NCBI GenBank assembly: GCA_963995525.1
Contig: OZ023214.1
Span: 59,391,980-59,455,979 of the forward strand
Direction of reading: 5' to 3'
DNA from: Escarpia spicata
Lineage: Eukaryota; Annelida; Polychaeta; Sabellida; Siboglinidae
Length of the DNA stretch: 64,000 nt
The position numbers were made by a program, and so were the translations under genes. The stretch's first letter is position 1, and every line of letters starts with the position of its first letter. This document shows positions 1-9,960 of the stretch, piece by piece. A model generated the notes under the pieces. That model was not told the origin of the DNA. It did no database searches and saw only the letters and a program-made list of their open reading frames with translations.

Positions 1-587
1 ACTACGTGATCCAAATTGTTTACACAGCTGGCCTAAACAGGGGGTGTCTTCCAAGCTCTCTGGAGGTCACAGAATGTAGTTATTAGCATATTTATGCCCA
101 TATATAGGAAGATGACGCGTCAAGCTTCGTGGTGATATCCCATATGTTAGGAGCGTCCCAAAATTAACAGTTGCGAACGCGCACAATTACTGGCATTTTC
201 AGCGTTATTTTAAGGAAATCGAGCGGAACACTTCGCACAGCACTACAAAAATTGTTTAAAAATACACAAAACAGAGTTAATTAGTGGGCAGCTAGAGTAG
301 CAATCAATGAAACGAATACCAAAGAATAATTTTCAGAGGAAATCTCAAAATCGATGGATTCGCGATTTGTTCACATAAATGGCATTTACGGAAAATCAGA
401 TTTGCCGACATCCGACTCATTTCGTTAAGATGGGTCACATATATTTGGGGGTAATAAATATGAAATATCCCATTCTGGAGATGTAACTTCCTTCTTATGA
501 CAATGGTCCAGGACAACACACCTCCAGATGCCCTAAAATATAGCAAATGCACATACTTTTTTGGACATTAAATTTTCCATGGAAAGC
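1..587. other. Non-coding flank, nothing recognised
   Basis: AT-rich sequence with no exon, repeat or element that I can recognise. I looked here for the missing signal-peptide exon of the SDF4-like gene that begins at 1405, meaning an ATG followed by a hydrophobic run and a GT donor in phase 0, and did not find one. It is therefore probably intron or upstream sequence. Confidence 0.4.
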
Positions 588-984
588 AACACTACTGCAG
601 CAGAGTGCATTTGGTCTGACAACACTATTGCAGCAGAGTGCATTTGGTCTGACAACACTACTGCAGCAGAGTGCATTTGGTCTGACAACACTACTGCAGC
701 AGAGTGCATTTGGTCTGACAACACTACTGCAGCAGAGTGCATTTGGTCTGACAACACTACTGCAGCAGAGTGCATTTGGTCTGACAACACTACTGCAGCA
801 GAGTGCATTTGGTCTGACAACACTACTGCAGCAGAGTGCATTTGGTCTGACAACACTACTGCAGCAGAGTGCATTTGGTCTGACAACACTACTGCAGCAG
901 AGTGCATTTGGTCTGACAACACTACTGCAGCAGAGTGCATTTGGTCTGACAACACTACTGCAGCAGAGTGCATTTGGTCTGACA
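588..984. repeat. 33-bp minisatellite, 12 copies
   Basis: About 12 nearly identical 33-bp units, each containing CTGCAGCAGAGTGCATTTGG. Only one early copy differs clearly (ATTGCAG instead of CTGCAG), so the array is young or homogenised. The unit is a multiple of 3 without stops, so it stays open in several frames on both strands. I do not regard those frames as genes. Confidence 0.95.
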
Positions 985-1404
985 GTTGCTCACAGTTTCT
1001 TGAGCTGAGAAGATGCAATCTACCTCATTTTTATGTCACAGAAGTCACAAAAATATGTATTGATGTATCACTACAATTTGAGTAGCTTTTGTTACAGAAG
1101 TCACCTTGGAATGGCTGTTATCAACATATTCTACAAAAAGTTGCACTTTCCTATCAATTGCACATATTCCCTGGTTGTTGCCGTTTCTGCCGAGCATAAG
1201 CAGTTTCTTTCATTTTGTTTATGTTAAGTAAATTTTCGCATGAAATGTGCCAAAGTATTATATACGTATACATCTTAGCTTTTCTGTTACATAAATCAAA
1301 TGTTATGAAAAATACTGAACAACATTTGTTACTCATTTTTTTAACTACATGGATTATAGATCCATTGGTAATGTTTGAAAATTAACATGTGTGTGTATTT
1401 CTAG

Positions 1405-1586
1405 ATTGCGCCTGCCCTCAAGACAAGTGACCTGCTGCCCCCTGACCACCTGGATGCCGTCCGTATGGAGCAGGACGGCCACTTGAACCACGACTTCAAG
1501 AAGGAGGTCTTTGCCGGCAACCACAAAGAATTTGAGGAGTTTGACAGGGAACATGCAAAGAAGAAACTGGAAGAGATATTCCTTAA
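1405..1586 (+). CDS. SDF4/Cab45-like Ca-binding protein, first exon in window
   Basis: This is the first visible coding exon of a 45-kDa calcium-binding protein (Cab45/SDF4), a CREC-family protein of the secretory pathway that is Golgi-resident and secreted in vertebrates. The acceptor is TTTCTAG at 1398-1404 and the donor GTATGA follows 1586. The exon starts in phase 0 and ends two bases into a codon. It encodes the segment before EF-hand 1, with the family signature LDAVRMEQDGHLNHDFKKEV and a charged KKKLEEIFLK helix. The six exons (1405-1586, 1853-1989, 3489-3602, 3978-4136, 18642-18814, 24816-24992) total 942 nt and stay in frame, giving 313 residues. Vertebrate Cab45 is about 360 residues, so roughly the signal peptide and 30-50 residues are missing, probably in exon(s) upstream of the window. 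The alternative is another CREC member (reticulocalbin, calumenin). The order of the loops and the C-terminus fit Cab45 best. Confidence 0.88.
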
Positions 1587-1852
1587 GTATGACCTTTCTT
1601 ATCCTCTTCTATCCTTAAATAAGTGCTGTGCAAGGGACATGCCTTATCCTCTTCTAGTCAGAAACAAATGCTATGTAATGACATTGTACAATAATATTCT
1701 GACAGCTGCTGTTTCAATTATTTTAGTTAAAGGTACTTGAATCCAATGCATGTGATATAGTACTAGCAAACTCCCTTTGCCTGTTGGAGTACAAATACCT
1801 TGTGATAGACGATCAAGAGAGTGTATCTGATGACATTGTGACTTGGCTTCAG

Positions 1853-1989
1853 GGTGGATGTCAACAGAGATGGGTTCCTTGAGCAGATTGAACTGGAGAA
1901 TTGGATTGTGCTGAAAATAAACGAACACTTTGACGAGGCTGCAGCAGAGAATGACAAAATCTTCCAAATGATTGACACTGATAGTGATG
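1853..1989 (+). CDS. SDF4/Cab45-like exon 2 in window (EF-hand 1)
   Basis: The acceptor is CTTCAG at 1847-1852 and the donor is GTAGGT at 1990. The exon completes the split Lys codon and encodes the first EF-hand loop, DVNRDGFLEQIE, with Asp at position 1 and Glu at 12, so it should bind calcium. The helix that follows contains ENWIVLKINEHFDEA. The exon ends inside EF-hand 2: DTDSDG is here and the rest of the loop is in the next exon (phase 1). Splitting an EF loop after its central Gly is unremarkable in this family. Confidence 0.9.
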
Positions 1990-2680
1990 GTAGGTAACTC
2001 TTTGCCTCAGCGATATCTTCACTTGTTGTTATTTTGTGGTAAGGCTTGTAAATTATTACAATTAAATTAATATTGTTGTGTATGCTAGATGTGTAGGTTT
2101 ACGTATGCATACACCCCTAAAGGTGTACCAATTATAGGGTCTTCTAATCTGTTTAAACTTCACAAAATAACCAATAGACCTAAACCAGGTTTACACCACC
2201 TGCTATCTGTGACACTCCACCCAAGCTTGACAATATGTTAGCCACATACATGAGGCGGATACAGAGTTCTGAGCTGAACATAAGAAGGAGATTACATGTT
2301 AGCAGTTGAAGGTAGTCACAGTCACTACTCTAGCAGTTGGCAGGATTATGGGAGATATCCACTGGCTAACTTAAAATGACCAGTGGTCAGAAATAGGGAG
2401 ACGTAAGAGAGAGTAGAAGAGAATTGACAGGCCCAGAGGCATCAGGTTGCAGCTGAGTGTTTTCCCTCCAGCTTGGGCAGGGAGGTGAGGCCACGCTGCC
2501 CTTGTGTCATCAGTTTGACAAGATTTAACAAGATTGCCACCCAGAGAATTAACTCTAGGTGGCAGGTGGACAAGGAAGCCCTTGGCTTATCGAGAGTCCG
2601 ACCCTTTTATCTATGTGTATCCTGCCCTTCTGAGGTATGTGTAGATTTTATTTTTAAACATTCACGCTACTAGCACCCAC
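1990..2680. other. Intron sequence, nothing recognised
   Basis: Left part of the intron between the second and third visible SDF4-like exons. It is AT-rich to mixed sequence without coding potential on either strand, and I recognise no repeats in it. Confidence 0.5.
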
Positions 2681-3340
2681 TCAATCAGCAGGTAATCTGT
2701 TCCATTCATTTACAGTCCTTTGTGAATATGAGAACTTTCTTATATCTACTCTACCCTGCTCCTTTGCTAATGTAACTTCATGTCCTCTAGTCCTTCTATG
2801 TTTCTTAACTGAGAAAAAAATATTTCTATCAATATTTTCATAACCATTCATTATTTTAAACAGTTCTATCTGATCTCCTCTCAATCTCCTGGTCTCTAGT
2901 GTTGTTAAGCTGCATTTTTTAGGCATATTTCATAACTAAGATCCCTCAGTTTTGGTATCATTTTAGTTGCTCTCCTCTGCACTCTTTCTAGCATATCTAT
3001 GTCCTTCCTGCGATATGGCCTCCTCGCTTGTATACAATATTCTAAATGAGGCCTAACTATTGTTTTGTACAGCGGTATTATTAGCTCTTTTTCCTTATAC
3101 ATTATGTTTCGCCTAATTAATCCAAGGATTTGATTTCCCTTTGAAGCTGCAATTCTGCACTGCTCTGAAACCTTGATATCAGCACTAATGGTTAACCCTA
3201 AGTCCTTTTCTTTTATAGTAGTACTTAGTACAGTACACTTGGCTGGCATGGGGAGTAAGATAGCAGAGTAATGTTTATTAGTAGTTTTTTCTTTATAATT
3301 GGTACCCCCCATTGTATTGTAGGTGGCAAAAGTGTTACTT
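2681..3340 (-). mobile_element. LINE fragment, C-terminal RT region (Jockey/CR1-like)
   Basis: The minus strand encodes the last part of a non-LTR reverse transcriptase ORF: KEKDLGLTISADIKVSEQC, then LYKTIVRPHLEYC, then ERVQRRATKMIPKLRDLSYE. A frameshift near 2905-2926 follows, after which the frame resumes with LTTLETRRLRGD, RTRGHEV and SQRTVNEWNRLP. This is the thumb/C-terminal region typical of CR1/Jockey-group LINEs. The catalytic YADD core is absent, so the copy is 5'-truncated and dead. It lies in an intron antisense to the host gene, as tolerated intronic LINEs often do. The right boundary is uncertain. The clade is a guess from memory of the family. Confidence 0.85.
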
Positions 3341-3488
3341 CCTAGTGGCAGTGATATAGTGAAGGTACTCAGGCACAAACATAGTTGAATTTTTATAGAG
3401 TACAGACTTGTGTGAATAATTATATTTATTGTAGCACCACTGACTGTATTGCCATAAGATGTGAGACATTGAATATTTACCTTTGCAG

Positions 3489-3602
3489 GTGGGATTACAT
3501 GGAATGAGTTTCAGATTGAATTCCTTGTGGCTTCGGGGAAGGACAGAGAGCTGGCCAAGAAATATATCACTGATGATGAAAACTTTAGAATGGCTGACAA
3601 AG
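3489..3602 (+). CDS. SDF4/Cab45-like exon 3 in window (end of EF-hand 2)
   Basis: The acceptor is TTTGCAG at 3482-3488 and the donor GTTGGT begins at 3603. The exon completes the second EF loop, DTDSDGGITWNE across the junction, with acidic residues at positions 1, 3, 5 and 12. It is followed by FQIEFLVASGKDRELAKKY, matching the Cab45 segment in which a conserved FLASKG-like stretch follows EF-hand 2. The exon ends in phase 1. The first in-frame residues of the next exon (DHMKLYLFKFRW) continue the helix before EF-hand 3. Confidence 0.9.
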
Positions 3603-3977
3603 GTTGGTGCTTCTCTTACAGTTTCTATAATTTAATTCTTACTTCTTGAGCACATTTGTGTGGCTTTCAAAAATGTGAGCACCATATCTTCTTCGTACTG
3701 CAAGTAGCGTTTAAGTATGTGAATGATGCCAGTGTTGAGTTTTGTTAATGTTAGTGTTTGACTGAAGTTTATTTTATTTCTTTATTAAATACATAATTGT
3801 GTGTGCATTTGATACATCTATTTTGTTTTCTGGATGAAAAGGGAAGCCAGTATCAATAATAAAGAAACACATATATTTGATTGGCCACACAAAACACACA
3901 TATTGACTGTTATTGTTGATATGTTTATTAACCAAGTGAGGAAGTGATTGAACTGGATTGTATCCATTGTGTGGCAG

Positions 3978-4136
3978 ACCACATGAAGTTATACCTGTTC
4001 AAGTTCCGTTGGACGGACGCGGACAAGGACCCTCAGGACAACATCCTCAATATTGACGAGTTCAAAGCATTCCGACACCCAGAACAGAGCAAGCACATGC
4101 TTGACAAGATGGTGGAAGACATCATCGCTAGTTTAG
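3978..4136 (+). CDS. SDF4/Cab45-like exon 4 in window (EF-hand 3, non-canonical)
   Basis: The acceptor is GTGGCAG at 3971-3977 and the donor GTTCGT begins at 4137. The exon encodes FKFRWTDADKDPQDNILNID, then the FRHPEQSKHML helix and MVEDIIASL. The DADKDPQDNILNIDEF loop is longer than a 12-residue EF loop. The third hand of Cab45 is likewise odd, so calcium binding here is doubtful. The HPE(Q/H)S motif is a strong family marker. The exon ends in phase 1, immediately before the first Asp of EF-hand 4, whose loop is 14.5 kb downstream. Its last 31 bases and donor are copied in a tandem duplication (4106-4555). Confidence 0.9.
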
Positions 4137-4555
4137 GTTCGTTTATTTGTTTTCTGTGTTCATACGAGATTATTACCTTATTTGTTTTGGAGTCTGTATA
4201 ATTCTGTATAAATTTATATAATTTGTTAACTTTGCTTTTTCATTGGTTTAACAGGTTACGTTGAGTGTTGTTGAGTAAGTTGTTAGGCTACAAAATATAC
4301 CTAGATTGGCCAGAGACGTGGTGATTACACAAGATGGTGGAAGACATCATCGCTAGTTTAGGTTCGTTTATTTGTTTTCTGTGTTCATACGAGATTATTA
4401 CCTTATTTGTTTTGGAGTCTGTATAATTCTGTATAAATTTATATAATTTGTTAACTTTGCTTTTTCATTGGTTTAACAGGTTACGTTGAGTGTTGTTGAG
4501 TGAGTTGTTAGGCTACAAAATATACCTAGATTGGCCAGAGACGTGGTGATTACAC
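4106..4555 (+). repeat. 225-bp tandem duplication including exon end and donor
   Basis: Segment 4106-4330 is repeated at 4331-4555. The only difference I see is GAGTAAGT in copy 1 against GAGTGAGT in copy 2. The unit contains the last 31 bases of the SDF4-like exon, its GT donor and about 190 bases of intron, so a second identical donor lies at 4362. Transcripts using the second donor would hit a stop at 4199-4201. The near-identity suggests a recent event or an assembly artefact. Confidence 0.93.
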
Positions 4556-5518
4556 AACTCTAATTGATTATGATTATGTTTTTAAAGTATGATTACAAAT
4601 ACAATTACTTAGAAAATGTGAGTAACCGATTCTTAAAAGAAGGCTCAAATAATGTGTACCGTTGAACCAAAGGTGCGTTTAAGGGCACTTGCTCCAGGGA
4701 ACTTTTTCCTAAAATGTTAATAGTAGAGAACCAAAACTTGGTGAGAATTATCTCTGTGGGTCAGGATAGACATAACAAGTGGAATTTGTTTGGATATGTG
4801 TGTGCCATGGAAATGGCAGCCATTTATTTTTGGGACCCTTTTTCATGCACAAATCCAAAAACAATGCAAAACATCAAATAGTGAAAATCCCACATGTATC
4901 CCCTTAAAAGTACTAACATTAAATCTCTATTGTAATTAGCAAGCATTACTCAAAATATTGTTATTGTAGGCATGTAAACTGCAGATACATTTTATAAATA
5001 TATTTATATTTTTGTTTAACATATTACTAAAGTACTTTTTCTATTGAGCTCATGCAGACAAGAAATGAACAAATTATGTGTGATCACCAAAATTACCCAG
5101 GATTGTGCTAATGAAATACAGGAAGAGATTGATCAAGTAATCAGTGAAATGTCACAGCTTTAAACTGCGCTTGTGCTGCGTAAATTAAATTACTTGAGCA
5201 CAAACAGGATTATGTTGTAAATCTATTACCCAATCAGACAGTGTCGTCGGTGAAACCAGGAAAAGCTGCTGTGCTCAATCTTCACACGACACCCACTTTC
5301 TTATGTTGTGAAGGACAGAATCTTTCTAGACTGACATTCTAGTAGTGAAGCAGCTAAGGAACTTAATGTGGACATGTCGGACAAAAGCACACATTTTTTC
5401 CTGACAATCTGTGTTCCACGACTTTTAATAAATTTATTGGAACCAAGGCACATGACCTTGCAGGAGCCTGTTTTAGCCACTTAGAAAAAAATGGTAGAAA
5501 ACATAAAAAAATTCATGA
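4556..5518. other. Intron sequence, nothing recognised
   Basis: Start of the unique part of the large SDF4-like intron. It is AT-rich and I support no coding, RNA or repeat feature in it. Confidence 0.5.
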
Positions 5519-6001
5519 GCCGTTAGCTGCCATATCTCAGAAACTGTTCAGCAACTTTTTCTCAAATTTTGCATAGATATATCTTAGTGTACTGCCATTA
5601 TGCACGAGAAATCTGTATTTGATTGAATCATTCTAAAGGCCCTGTAGGGCCCCCCCAGAGCCCCAAAAACTGGTAATTTTTCACATTTTGCCTATTTTTT
5701 TTCATAAACTGTACTCAAGAAATCTGTATTTGATTGAATCATTGTAAGGGCACCTTAGGGCCCCCAAAATGCAAAATTTACCTGCAATTTCTCTACTGCT
5801 GCCTCCTGCAGCCACTATACTGATGTCTAGTTATAAGACAATTGGATAGTGGTCTTTGCCCTGATCACTGGGGTTGCTGAGTTGGGGGACCAGCTGTAAA
5901 TCTGTGTATAGGACTAACAGTCAGCTCACTGCCTGCCATTGTTTTGGTGTCAAACTGAATGCCTCCGTGTAGGCTGCAATGATAATGTGTAATGGGAATC
6001 C
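5519..6001 (+). repeat. Dispersed repeat family A, copy 1
   Basis: This segment matches 30640-31153 in the same orientation over its whole length. Both copies start at GCCGTTA.CTGCCATATCTC, share TGCACGAGAAATCTGTATTT and end at GGGAATCC. This copy is the more diverged one. Its tRNA-like segment (about 5870-5935) is eroded compared with the other copy. It is a non-autonomous interspersed repeat of unknown class. Confidence 0.8.
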
Positions 6002-6005
6002 ATTA

Positions 6006-6284
6006 TCAATACCACATGCCTTTCTGTATTTGAGTTTTTTTTATTTGCATTAGGACCTCATCTTGCGTGAATGGTCTGTTTACGTGTTCGTTTGACTGGG
6101 AAATCTTTCTTGGATCAAAACGTATCTCACTAGCTGCAGTTTCACTTTCAAGTTTTTCACCGAGTTTTTCAAAGTGGTTCATAAACTTATCCAGTGAAAT
6201 ATTTCCACATGTTTTACTGCTGTTACTTGCTTTATTAAGTATATCCCAGTATTCTGCAGGCTTGCTATGGTTTTGGTTGCACAA
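6006..6284 (-). mobile_element. LINE fragment, endonuclease-RT linker region
   Basis: The minus strand is open for 92 codons and resembles the linker between endonuclease and RT in Jockey/CR1-group LINEs: AEYWDILNKASNSSK, then LDKFMNHFEKLGEKL and VNRPFTQDEVLMQIKKTQ. It stops just where the NKSxGxD-like start of the RT fingers would be expected. The break abuts the end of dispersed repeat A at 6001. No catalytic part is present, so it is a dead scrap. Assignment is by resemblance from memory. Confidence 0.6.
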
Positions 6285-7369
6285 GTTTTCATGTAACTGT
6301 TTATGGTAGCATTTAGATATTTGTTTTATAAAGCATTTATAGAATTTGTAATTTTTTTTTTCTTTAGTCTACCTTTTGCTCTCAAATAATCTGTCCTCTT
6401 AGTTTTACACATAATCTGGCATAACTTGATAAGTCTTTGTAGCAGCACATTTATACTTCCAGTGTATCATTGCAACACAACATACATACTGTGTGCACAT
6501 TTGAATGTCATGCATGTAATATTTCCATGCAGTCCATTTGTATATATAATGTAAAACTTCAACAGCTGTTTTATTAATTTTCAATTTTTGACCTTTACCA
6601 TGTCCATAACTTCGCCAATTTTTGTAGCAGTCATAATTTTTGAAACCGTGTAAAGCACTACACCCAACCTTTACAAGAATGTAAGAAAACAATGTTACAG
6701 TTTGTCCGACTTATCACTCATTTGGTCAGCTGGAGTTACATATAGATGTATTAGTAATTGGTCAATGCAGAGGCTTTGGTTAACAAACACAGCATCTTGT
6801 ACTAGAAACAGAACACTATTCCCCTTCCCAAAACATCTGTCCCAGTCGGAGTCTGTGTCTTGTATGGATATATAGTTTTATGCAGTTGTTTTATATAAGC
6901 AGAAAGTTAATTGAAATTAGTTATTCTTAGGCCACAGAAAAGTAATTCCCGGTTTCTCATCGATGCATGTATTTAAAAAATGTGCCACAACATTTTATTT
7001 TCTATTATAATTCCTCTAAATGCAAGACATGGTGCAATAAGTGAACAGTAAACATGTAAACATTTTACTTCCATCATAACCCTTAATGATCTGTAACTAT
7101 GATTCACCAAAAAACATTTGATTAATAATTACCTACAGGGTTGTTTGATTTCTACCCGGCAGAAACGGCAACAATAGGAAATACATGCCATTGATAGGCA
7201 AACGTGTTCTTTTTATAGAAAATGTCAGTTTCTTTCTGTACCTGTCTACGTATGATAACCATTTGTCTGCAATGCTTACAATAAACATTACATGAGTGAT
7301 AAAAGGAAGATCACTGCCACTTAATTTGTGGATTATTATAAAACTGCTCTGCTACTGCTTGGTGGACAG
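6285..7369. other. Intron sequence with one short dispersed repeat
   Basis: AT-rich intron sequence without recognisable genes. The only feature I can support is the 80-base segment at 7050-7129 that recurs at 31527-31604. Confidence 0.5.
7050..7129 (+). repeat. Dispersed repeat family B, copy 1
   Basis: About 80 bases match 31527-31604 in the same orientation, with TTACTTCCAT, AACCCTTAATGATCTGTAAC and TATGATTCAC in common. Both copies lie downstream of a family A copy (about 1.05 kb here, about 0.37 kb at the second site), so A and B may be parts of one larger, rearranged element. Confidence 0.75.
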
Positions 7370-7860
7370 TAAGCTGCAACTGTCTTTGAGTTTGTTTACA
7401 TTTTGACAAACTACTATTATATAGCACTAATTTTTGAATGAATCACATTTTGAGAATGCATGTCATTGTTTGCGGTGTATCTTTTGTACGCTTCATTTTC
7501 TGCTGCTACAAGTTGCATTCATCTGAAAGATTATTCAATTACCTATCCAATGATAATACATATGTTGTGGTGTTGGAAATATTGTACACGAGGGTTGTGA
7601 TAGGAAACTATTGGACATTGCGACAGTCCAGAAAGACAGTATGCGATGTGTCACTCAATATATGAAGTGTGACTTTCAGATACTTCATTTTGTAGTGCTA
7701 TGGATTATGATGGGCCTCTCCATTAGCTCCCTATATATTTATGTGAAACATATCATTATGTCGTTAAGATATTTCAGAACAGGCTAACGCTAAGCTGCAA
7801 CTGTCTTTGAGTGTGTTTATATTTTGACAAACTACTATTATATAGCATTAATTTTTGAAT
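7370..7860 (+). repeat. Pair of 70-bp direct repeats, 421 bp apart
   Basis: Positions 7370-7439 and 7791-7860 are about 95% alike (both begin TAAGCTGCAACTGTCTTTGA and end ATTTTTGAAT). The second copy borders the broken gene that follows. The 350 bases between the copies show no recognised gene. It may be a local duplication or the direct repeats of an element. Confidence 0.8.
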
Positions 7861-7879
7861 TGGCACGACTAATGCTAAT

Positions 7880-9960
7880 ATATCCCACAAAATGACTTCT
7901 ACGGGAAACAACGAACCTTAATATTTTGACCAGCAACCTTCCTTCTGATTCCTTTTCCACATTTCTCCCTGGTTGACTCTTTGATGCTGCTGGATACATA
8001 CGTGTCCCAGACCACGTCAACTCTTGTAGAGGTCTCCAACTGCTAGATACATACGTGTCCCAGACCACGTCAACTCTTGTAGAGGTCTCCAACTGCTGGA
8101 TACATACGTGTCCCAGACCACGTCAACTCTTGTAGGTCTCCAACTGCTGGATACATACGTGTCCCAGACCACGTCAACTCTTGTAGAGGTCTCCAACTGC
8201 TAGATACATACGTGTCCCAGACCACGTCAACTCTTGTAGAGGTGTCCAACTGCTGGATACATACGTGTCCCAGACCACGTCAACTCTTGTAGGTCTCCAA
8301 CTGCTGGATACATACGTGTCCCAGACCACGTCAACTCTTGTAGAGGTGTCCAACTGCTGGATACATACGTGTCCCAGACCATGTCAACTCTTGTAGGTCT
8401 CCAACTGCTGGATACATACGTGTCCCAGACCACGTCAACTCTTGTAGAGGTCTCCAACTGCTGGATACATACGTGTCCCAGACCACGTCAACTCTTGTAG
8501 AGGTCTCCAACTGCCTGGATACATACGTGTCCCAGACCACGTCAACTCTTGTAGAGGTCTCCAACTGCTGGATACATACGTGTCCCAGACCACGTCAACT
8601 CTTGTAGAGGTCTCCAACTGCTGGATACATACGTGTCCCAGACCACGTCAACTCTTGTAGAGGTCTCTAACTGCTGGATACATGCGTGTCCCAGACCACG
8701 TCAACTCTTGTAGAGGTCTCCAACTGCTGGATACATACGTGTCCCAGACCACGTCAACTCTTGTAGAGGTCTCCAACTGCTGCATGATGTGTGGAAGAAA
8801 TATGCGACTGGTATATTCATCAAATGTGGTGATGTTAATGATTGGCAGGAGGTGCACAACAGCAGCACCATCAAGAATGTTCACATCGAATGATCTAGGA
8901 GGTTCTGTATGTGGCTCATCTGTCTCTTGGGTCAGAATGCTCAGCAAATCTGACTTCTTCCCTTGTCGTAGTTTACCTCTGTCAGAGAGAGATGGAGGAT
9001 ATGGGTGATTGCCATGCTTGAAGAAGGTTCCTATGTTTCCATCCCTATTCTGCATGACTATATATAACCTGGAGAAGAGTGACACATCATCCTTCAGCAG
9101 TGAGATCTGCCCTGCCTGCTTGGTCTTTGCCTTGGGTGTTGGACAACTAAACAGAGGCAGTGAGTTTTTTTATAGGCTCATGGATTTGCGGTCAGTTAGC
9201 ATTGATTGACGATAGACGTTTTGCTCCCTGCCCACGGCTTCCACGGTACGGACTGTGTTCACAACGGACTCGTCGACGACATTCCAAATGTCCACTGTTA
9301 ACAGTTCAGGGCTGGCATCTAGGAAAGGATTGCTTATCTCACAGATGTCCTGAACAAGACCAAGTGTTTGCTCTTTGAATGTCTTCTATGTTGACAGTCC
9401 CTCCTCGTGGTGTTTTTTGATTTTCTTCTTCTGAGGTAAACTCCTCAAACTCTTGAAGAAGTCATGCTTGCTCAGGTCCAGCTATCATCCACTTCTTGAA
9501 AGCTGAAGGATTCTCTGTCAGACACACTCCACCAAGTCATTATTTTACTCGTGAGCCTAGATGAGATATGGATGAGAATCACCTAGATTTCTTCGAAACA
9601 ACCCAGTGGTCTTTGTCTTTGAATTCGTCTTGGATGGCTGGAGGTAGGCTCTCCATGTCTCATATGTGTACGGGAATCCACCTGTCATAGTTCTGATGAT
9701 CAAGGGAAAAGAACCAACCCACCAAAGCCTTCAGTGATTCCACATACAAGGGGAAGTCTCGTTCGTTCTTGGTTTGTCCGCACGAAAATCAGTCTACGTA
9801 TTTCCATCTTGAGGATGGTATCCCAATACTGAAATGTTGGGCTCTTGCTGATCATATCTAGTCTCCAAGTGTCTTTGGCCCTCTCATCATGTGGTCCTTC
9901 AGTCAGAGTGTGTGTGAAGGCATCATGCTGGAGTTTCTTTGGCCCTCTCATCATGTGGTC
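7880..9960 (-). pseudogene. Broken copy of multi-copy invertebrate gene of unknown function
   Basis: Read on the minus strand, fragments appear in order: SPTFQYWDTILKMEIRRLIF (around 9830), then LDHQNYDRWIPVHI (around 9700), DMESLPPAIQDEFKDKDHW, LTENPSAFKKWMIAGPEQA (around 9500), LPLFSCPTPKAKTKQAGQIS, LFSRLYIVMQNRDGNI (around 9070), YPPSLSDRGKLRQGKKSDLL, DGAAVVHLLPIINITTFDEY, FLPHIMQQLETSTRVDVVWD (around 8790), and after a minisatellite SIKESTREKCGKGIRRKVAG (around 7940). I recall near-identical strings in uncharacterised multi-copy proteins of corals, hydra and molluscs. No function is known to me, and the copy number suggests spread with mobile elements. In-frame stops (for example after IPVHI) and frameshifts break this copy, and two arrays sit in or beside it. 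It lies antisense in the SDF4-like intron. Confidence 0.7.
7987..8785. repeat. 53-bp minisatellite inside the broken gene, ~15 copies
   Basis: The unit is 53 bp (51 bp in copies lacking an AG), each with GGATACATACGTGTCCCAGA. On the minus strand the unit spells part of the flanking coding frame (ETSTRVDVVWDTYVSS). Because 53 is not a multiple of 3, the frame shifts from copy to copy, so the expansion disrupts the gene. Confidence 0.95.

Noticed and set aside
4331..4361. Additional SDF4 exon copy
   Set aside because: It is only the last 31 bases of the exon within the 225-bp duplication and has no acceptor of its own.
5049..5163. Short coding-like stretch (ANEIQEEIDQVISEMSQL)
   Set aside because: Open for fewer than 40 codons, with stops soon after and no recognisable family or splice sites.
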